Shown here one piece after another: positions 7,564 to 9,285 of a stretch of DNA of 9,285 bases. Position 1 is the first letter of the stretch; every line of letters starts with the position of its first letter. Source of the DNA: Flavobacteriales bacterium. Lineage in GTDB: Bacteria; Bacteroidota; Bacteroidia; Flavobacteriales_E; Vicingaceae. Where the stretch lies: NCBI GenBank assembly GCA_002402165.1, contig NVVI01000010.1, forward strand, positions 47,528 to 56,812. Reading direction: 5' to 3'. A program made the position numbers and the translations under genes. The notes under the pieces were generated by a model. The model was not told the DNA's origin and searched no databases. It saw only the letters and a list, made by a program, of their open reading frames with translations.

Positions 7564-8112
7564 TTAAGCAGCTACTTCTGATTTCCTACTAGTAGACTTA
7601 ATTGTTTTTGCCGCTTCAAGCATTTTTTCAATCATTCCAGCACCAAATTCTCCATCAATTATATCTCTAACTTCAAAAATATCTGTGCCAACTTCAGCTT
7701 TGTATAAAAAATGGTTCTGTGTTTTTACCCCAGAATCTGGAATATCTTGTGTATAAATGATTGCGTTGTCTTCTTCTTTAATAATTTCTGAAGTGAACAC
7801 TAAATCATCTTGTAAATCCATTTTTAACAATGCTATATCCCCTTCTCCAAACATAATTTCTAATCCAAAGTCCAAACCTACCACAATCTCTAATGCACCT
7901 CTCTCTGTTAAAATAACTTCAGGGTCTCCATGAATGTCAGCTTGAGGAACCATTACAGTTAAATCAAACCCCCACTCTGATAAATTTAACTCTTCAAATC
8001 CTTTTAATTCTATGACTTCAACTGTTTCATCTATGTTCTCACTAGCGTCACCTCCACATGAAGCAAATGATAAAAAGATAATCGTTGCAAATAAATATGC
8101 TAATTTTTTCAT
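7564..8112 (-). CDS. Hypothetical lipoprotein, 182 residues
   Basis: I do not recognise this family. The N-terminus is a lipoprotein signal peptide: MKK, a hydrophobic core (4-16) and lipobox FASC, making Cys19 the acylation site. The following GGDASENIDE run is acidic. The mature protein is rich in Asp and Glu and appears beta-rich through about residue 150 (for example VEVIEL, FDLTVMV, LEIVVGLDFGLEIMF, NAIIYTQDI, NHFLYKAEV). A predicted helix (158-172) and a short basic-polar tail ending SEVAA follow. A single globular envelope-anchored domain is the most that can be said. The start is fixed by the signal peptide. A perfect TATATTTG -7 element lies just upstream and a strong terminator just downstream, so it may well be a monocistronic unit between the macroglobulin and DUF4296 genes. 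Confidence 0.8.
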   Translation of the reverse strand: MKKLAYLFATIIFLSFASCGGDASENIDETVEVIELKGFEELNLSEWGFDLTVMVPQADIHGDPEVILTERGALEIVVGLDFGLEIMFGEGDIALLKMDLQDDLVFTSEIIKEEDNAIIYTQDIPDSGVKTQNHFLYKAEVGTDIFEVRDIIDGEFGAGMIEKMLEAAKTIKSTSRKSEVAA

Positions 8113-8131
8113 CTTAAATATTAATAAGTAG

Positions 8132-8139
8132 CAAATATA
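8132..8139 (-). promoter_or_regulatory. Probable -7 element for the 182-residue lipoprotein gene
   Basis: On the minus strand TATATTTG (8139 down to 8132), followed by C, is a perfect match to the Bacteroidota -7 consensus TAnnTTTG, 19 bases before the ATG at 8112. It is identical to both boxes ahead of the secreted-protein gene. No TTG is seen at the expected -33 distance, so the upstream half is weak. It would give a leader of about 10-15 nt. Confidence 0.4.
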
Positions 8140-8167
8140 ATTTAAATAATTCTAATCTGTTATTGAA

Positions 8168-9285
8168 TTATTTTTTTAACCCAATTTTTACTCGAACACC
8201 CTCCGAATGAGAAATAAACTCTGGAGCATACATACATTGGATACTTGTGATTCCATTAGAGAAATCTCCAGCCATATTTACTCGTAATGGATATTCAAAC
8301 ACATAAGTTCCTTTTTTTAAATAATCGAAAAAGAAATTAGTTGAAGCATCTTTTGTGCTCTCATAATAACCTAAGCCATCTTGATAACGATATCCAGAAA
8401 ACACATTAATTGGTTCTAAACCAGCAGCACGCATATCTTTCATGTGTACATACTCCATGTCTCTATCAACCCTTAATTCAATTCGCACTTTTATTTTATC
8501 TCCAACTTTTAGTTTGGTTCCTTCTACAATTGGAGTAATTACCAGACCTGAAGGAGTATTCTTTTGCAAGAATAATTTCTTTACCAATTTCAATGGGGTT
8601 TCTGCTGAAGTGATTTTATCCAATTGTTCAAAATATTGCCAGTACATTGCTCCCCATGCTACTCCATCATCTTTTTTAGTAACTGTTACATTTCCCATAT
8701 TAGATTTGATAGCAGTTTTATTCCATGAAGCTTTAAAATACCCTGTTCCAGCTTCTACTTTTACATCCTGCCTGCCGGCAGGCATGGCATCAAGTTTTTT
8801 AGGATCAATAATTTTGTTACCAACTTTAATCTCTACCAACTGGTCAGAAGCTAATAATTCTGTTCCCCTCAACAATAAAGCATAACAGGCTTCTGTTGTT
8901 GCTTTTGTAGTTCTCCAATCTTGTGTTTGCTTTTGTTTTAACAACCAAACTTTCATTGCTTCAACGCTTTCCTTATCGTTTCTTACTTCATCAAAAGCCT
9001 CAATTAATAATGCTTGTGTTTCTATTGGTGCTTGATACCAATAATAACCACCATTATTATCTTTCCAATACATTCCCAATTCTTCATGGTTGATGGCATT
9101 TTCTTTTAAAGAAGCGATAATGAATTGTGGTGTAACTGATTTATCAACACTTGGTCGTCTATGCAATGCCAAGGCAATCATCCCTTGCATATAACGACTT
9201 TTGTTTAACCAGTACTTCGTAGCTTGTCCTTGATAATAATTATAAGCTTCTTTGTTTCTTGAATTAATTTGAACATCTTTTAGAA
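8168..9285 (-). CDS. Bacterial alpha-2-macroglobulin family protein, partial (N-terminus beyond right edge)
   Basis: Bacterial alpha-2-macroglobulins are large periplasmic or lipid-anchored proteins thought to trap attacking proteases. Only the last 371 residues are visible: the frame stays open to the window edge upstream of the Met at 9190, which is internal. Such proteins commonly exceed 1500 residues, so most of this one is missing. The visible part starts in the helical alpha/alpha-toroid region (TKYWLNKSRYMQGMIALALH, IETQALLIEAFDEV, VWLLKQKQTQDWRTTKATTEACYALLLRG). It continues into the C-terminal beta region (LKVGDKIKVRIELRVDRDMEYVHMKDMRAAGLEP, then GTYVFEYPLRVNMAGDFSNG and MYAPEFISHSEGVRVKIG). 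Any thioester motif would lie upstream, out of view. A GC-rich palindrome adds MPAGRQ-type residues in frame at about 8768-8785. The 182-residue lipoprotein gene follows 55 bp downstream; no convincing terminator separates them. Confidence 0.88.
   Translation of the reverse strand, partial: LKDVQINSRNKEAYNYYQGQATKYWLNKSRYMQGMIALALHRRPSVDKSVTPQFIIASLKENAINHEELGMYWKDNNGGYYWYQAPIETQALLIEAFDEVRNDKESVEAMKVWLLKQKQTQDWRTTKATTEACYALLLRGTELLASDQLVEIKVGNKIIDPKKLDAMPAGRQDVKVEAGTGYFKASWNKTAIKSNMGNVTVTKKDDGVAWGAMYWQYFEQLDKITSAETPLKLVKKLFLQKNTPSGLVITPIVEGTKLKVGDKIKVRIELRVDRDMEYVHMKDMRAAGLEPINVFSGYRYQDGLGYYESTKDASTNFFFDYLKKGTYVFEYPLRVNMAGDFSNGITSIQCMYAPEFISHSEGVRVKIGLKK
8769..8784. repeat. GC-rich perfect palindrome inside the macroglobulin gene
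   Basis: TGCCTGCCGGCAGGCA is a perfect 16-bp inverted repeat, 12 of 16 bases G or C, in a markedly A/T-rich gene. In the minus reading frame it encodes the core of MPAGRQ, between IIDPKKLDA and DVKVEAGTGYF. One further matching pair (8767/8786) extends the dyad past a mismatch. It is the only copy in the window. I recall similar PAGRQ-encoding palindromes scattered through other Bacteroidota and metagenomic proteins, which would make it a dispersed intragenic repeat; that is memory, not a search. Confidence 0.6.

Noticed and set aside
8144..8173. Perfect 9-bp inverted repeat (AAATAATTC / GAATTATTT) over the macroglobulin stop, considered as its terminator
   Set aside because: The T-run lies on the plus-strand side, where there is no gene to terminate. 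On the minus strand the stem is nearly all A/T and is followed by AAATTATATTTG rather than a T-tract.
8769..8784. Palindrome as a CRISPR repeat, transposon end or attachment site
   Set aside because: Only one copy is present, with no spacers, no target-site duplication and no transposase or integrase in the window.
8168..9190. Treating the Met at 9190 as the start of a 340-residue protein
   Set aside because: The same frame continues open to the window edge and encodes sensible helical macroglobulin sequence (TKYWLNKSRY), so this Met is internal.
7165..9285. Macroglobulin, 182-residue lipoprotein and DUF4296 lipoprotein as one defence or envelope operon
   Set aside because: A clear terminator at 7507-7545 and a separate -7 box at 8132-8139 argue for separate units; shared function would rest on adjacency alone.

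Overview
The window looks like chromosomal DNA from a member of the Bacteroidota, probably the flavobacterial side. The evidence is low G+C by eye, a large secreted protein with a type IX secretion (T9SS) C-terminal sorting domain, lipoproteins of Bacteroidota type (one a DUF4296 protein), a Bacteroidota-style Lnt (GVEKLPY motif), and several upstream elements matching the Bacteroidota -7 promoter consensus TAnnTTTG. Start codons generally lack a strong Shine-Dalgarno sequence, as is usual in this phylum. No identity, G+C value or database hit was computed.

Layout, left to right. Positions 1-678 (minus) hold the N-terminal two thirds of 3-dehydroquinate synthase (aroB), cut by the window edge. 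A 96-bp divergent gap separates it from a plus-strand pair: a monofunctional proline dehydrogenase (775-1935) and, 21 bp later, apolipoprotein N-acyltransferase (lnt, 1957-3576). The pair converges on a 1097-residue secreted multidomain protein with a CUB-like domain and a T9SS tail (3633-6926, minus). Further right, also on the minus strand, lie a DUF4296 lipoprotein (7165-7503), an unrecognised 182-residue lipoprotein (7564-8112) and the C-terminal 371 residues of a bacterial alpha-2-macroglobulin (8168 to beyond 9285). Coding density is high; no gap reaches 300 bp.

The genes do not form one obvious pathway. AroB is shikimate-pathway housekeeping, proline dehydrogenase is proline catabolism, and Lnt completes lipoprotein acylation. 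The right half is dominated by envelope and secreted products: two lipoproteins, a probable periplasmic or lipid-anchored macroglobulin, and a T9SS cargo. Lnt would act on lipoproteins such as the two encoded here, but that link is general and not evidence of a shared system.

I found no tRNA, rRNA, CRISPR array, insertion sequence or phage gene, and no convincing new multi-gene system. The points most worth a second look are a GC-rich perfect 16-bp palindrome sitting in frame inside the macroglobulin gene (encoding PAGRQ), the mosaic architecture of the T9SS cargo, its overlapping tandem promoter elements, and a strong terminator hairpin ending only a few bases before the DUF4296 start codon.
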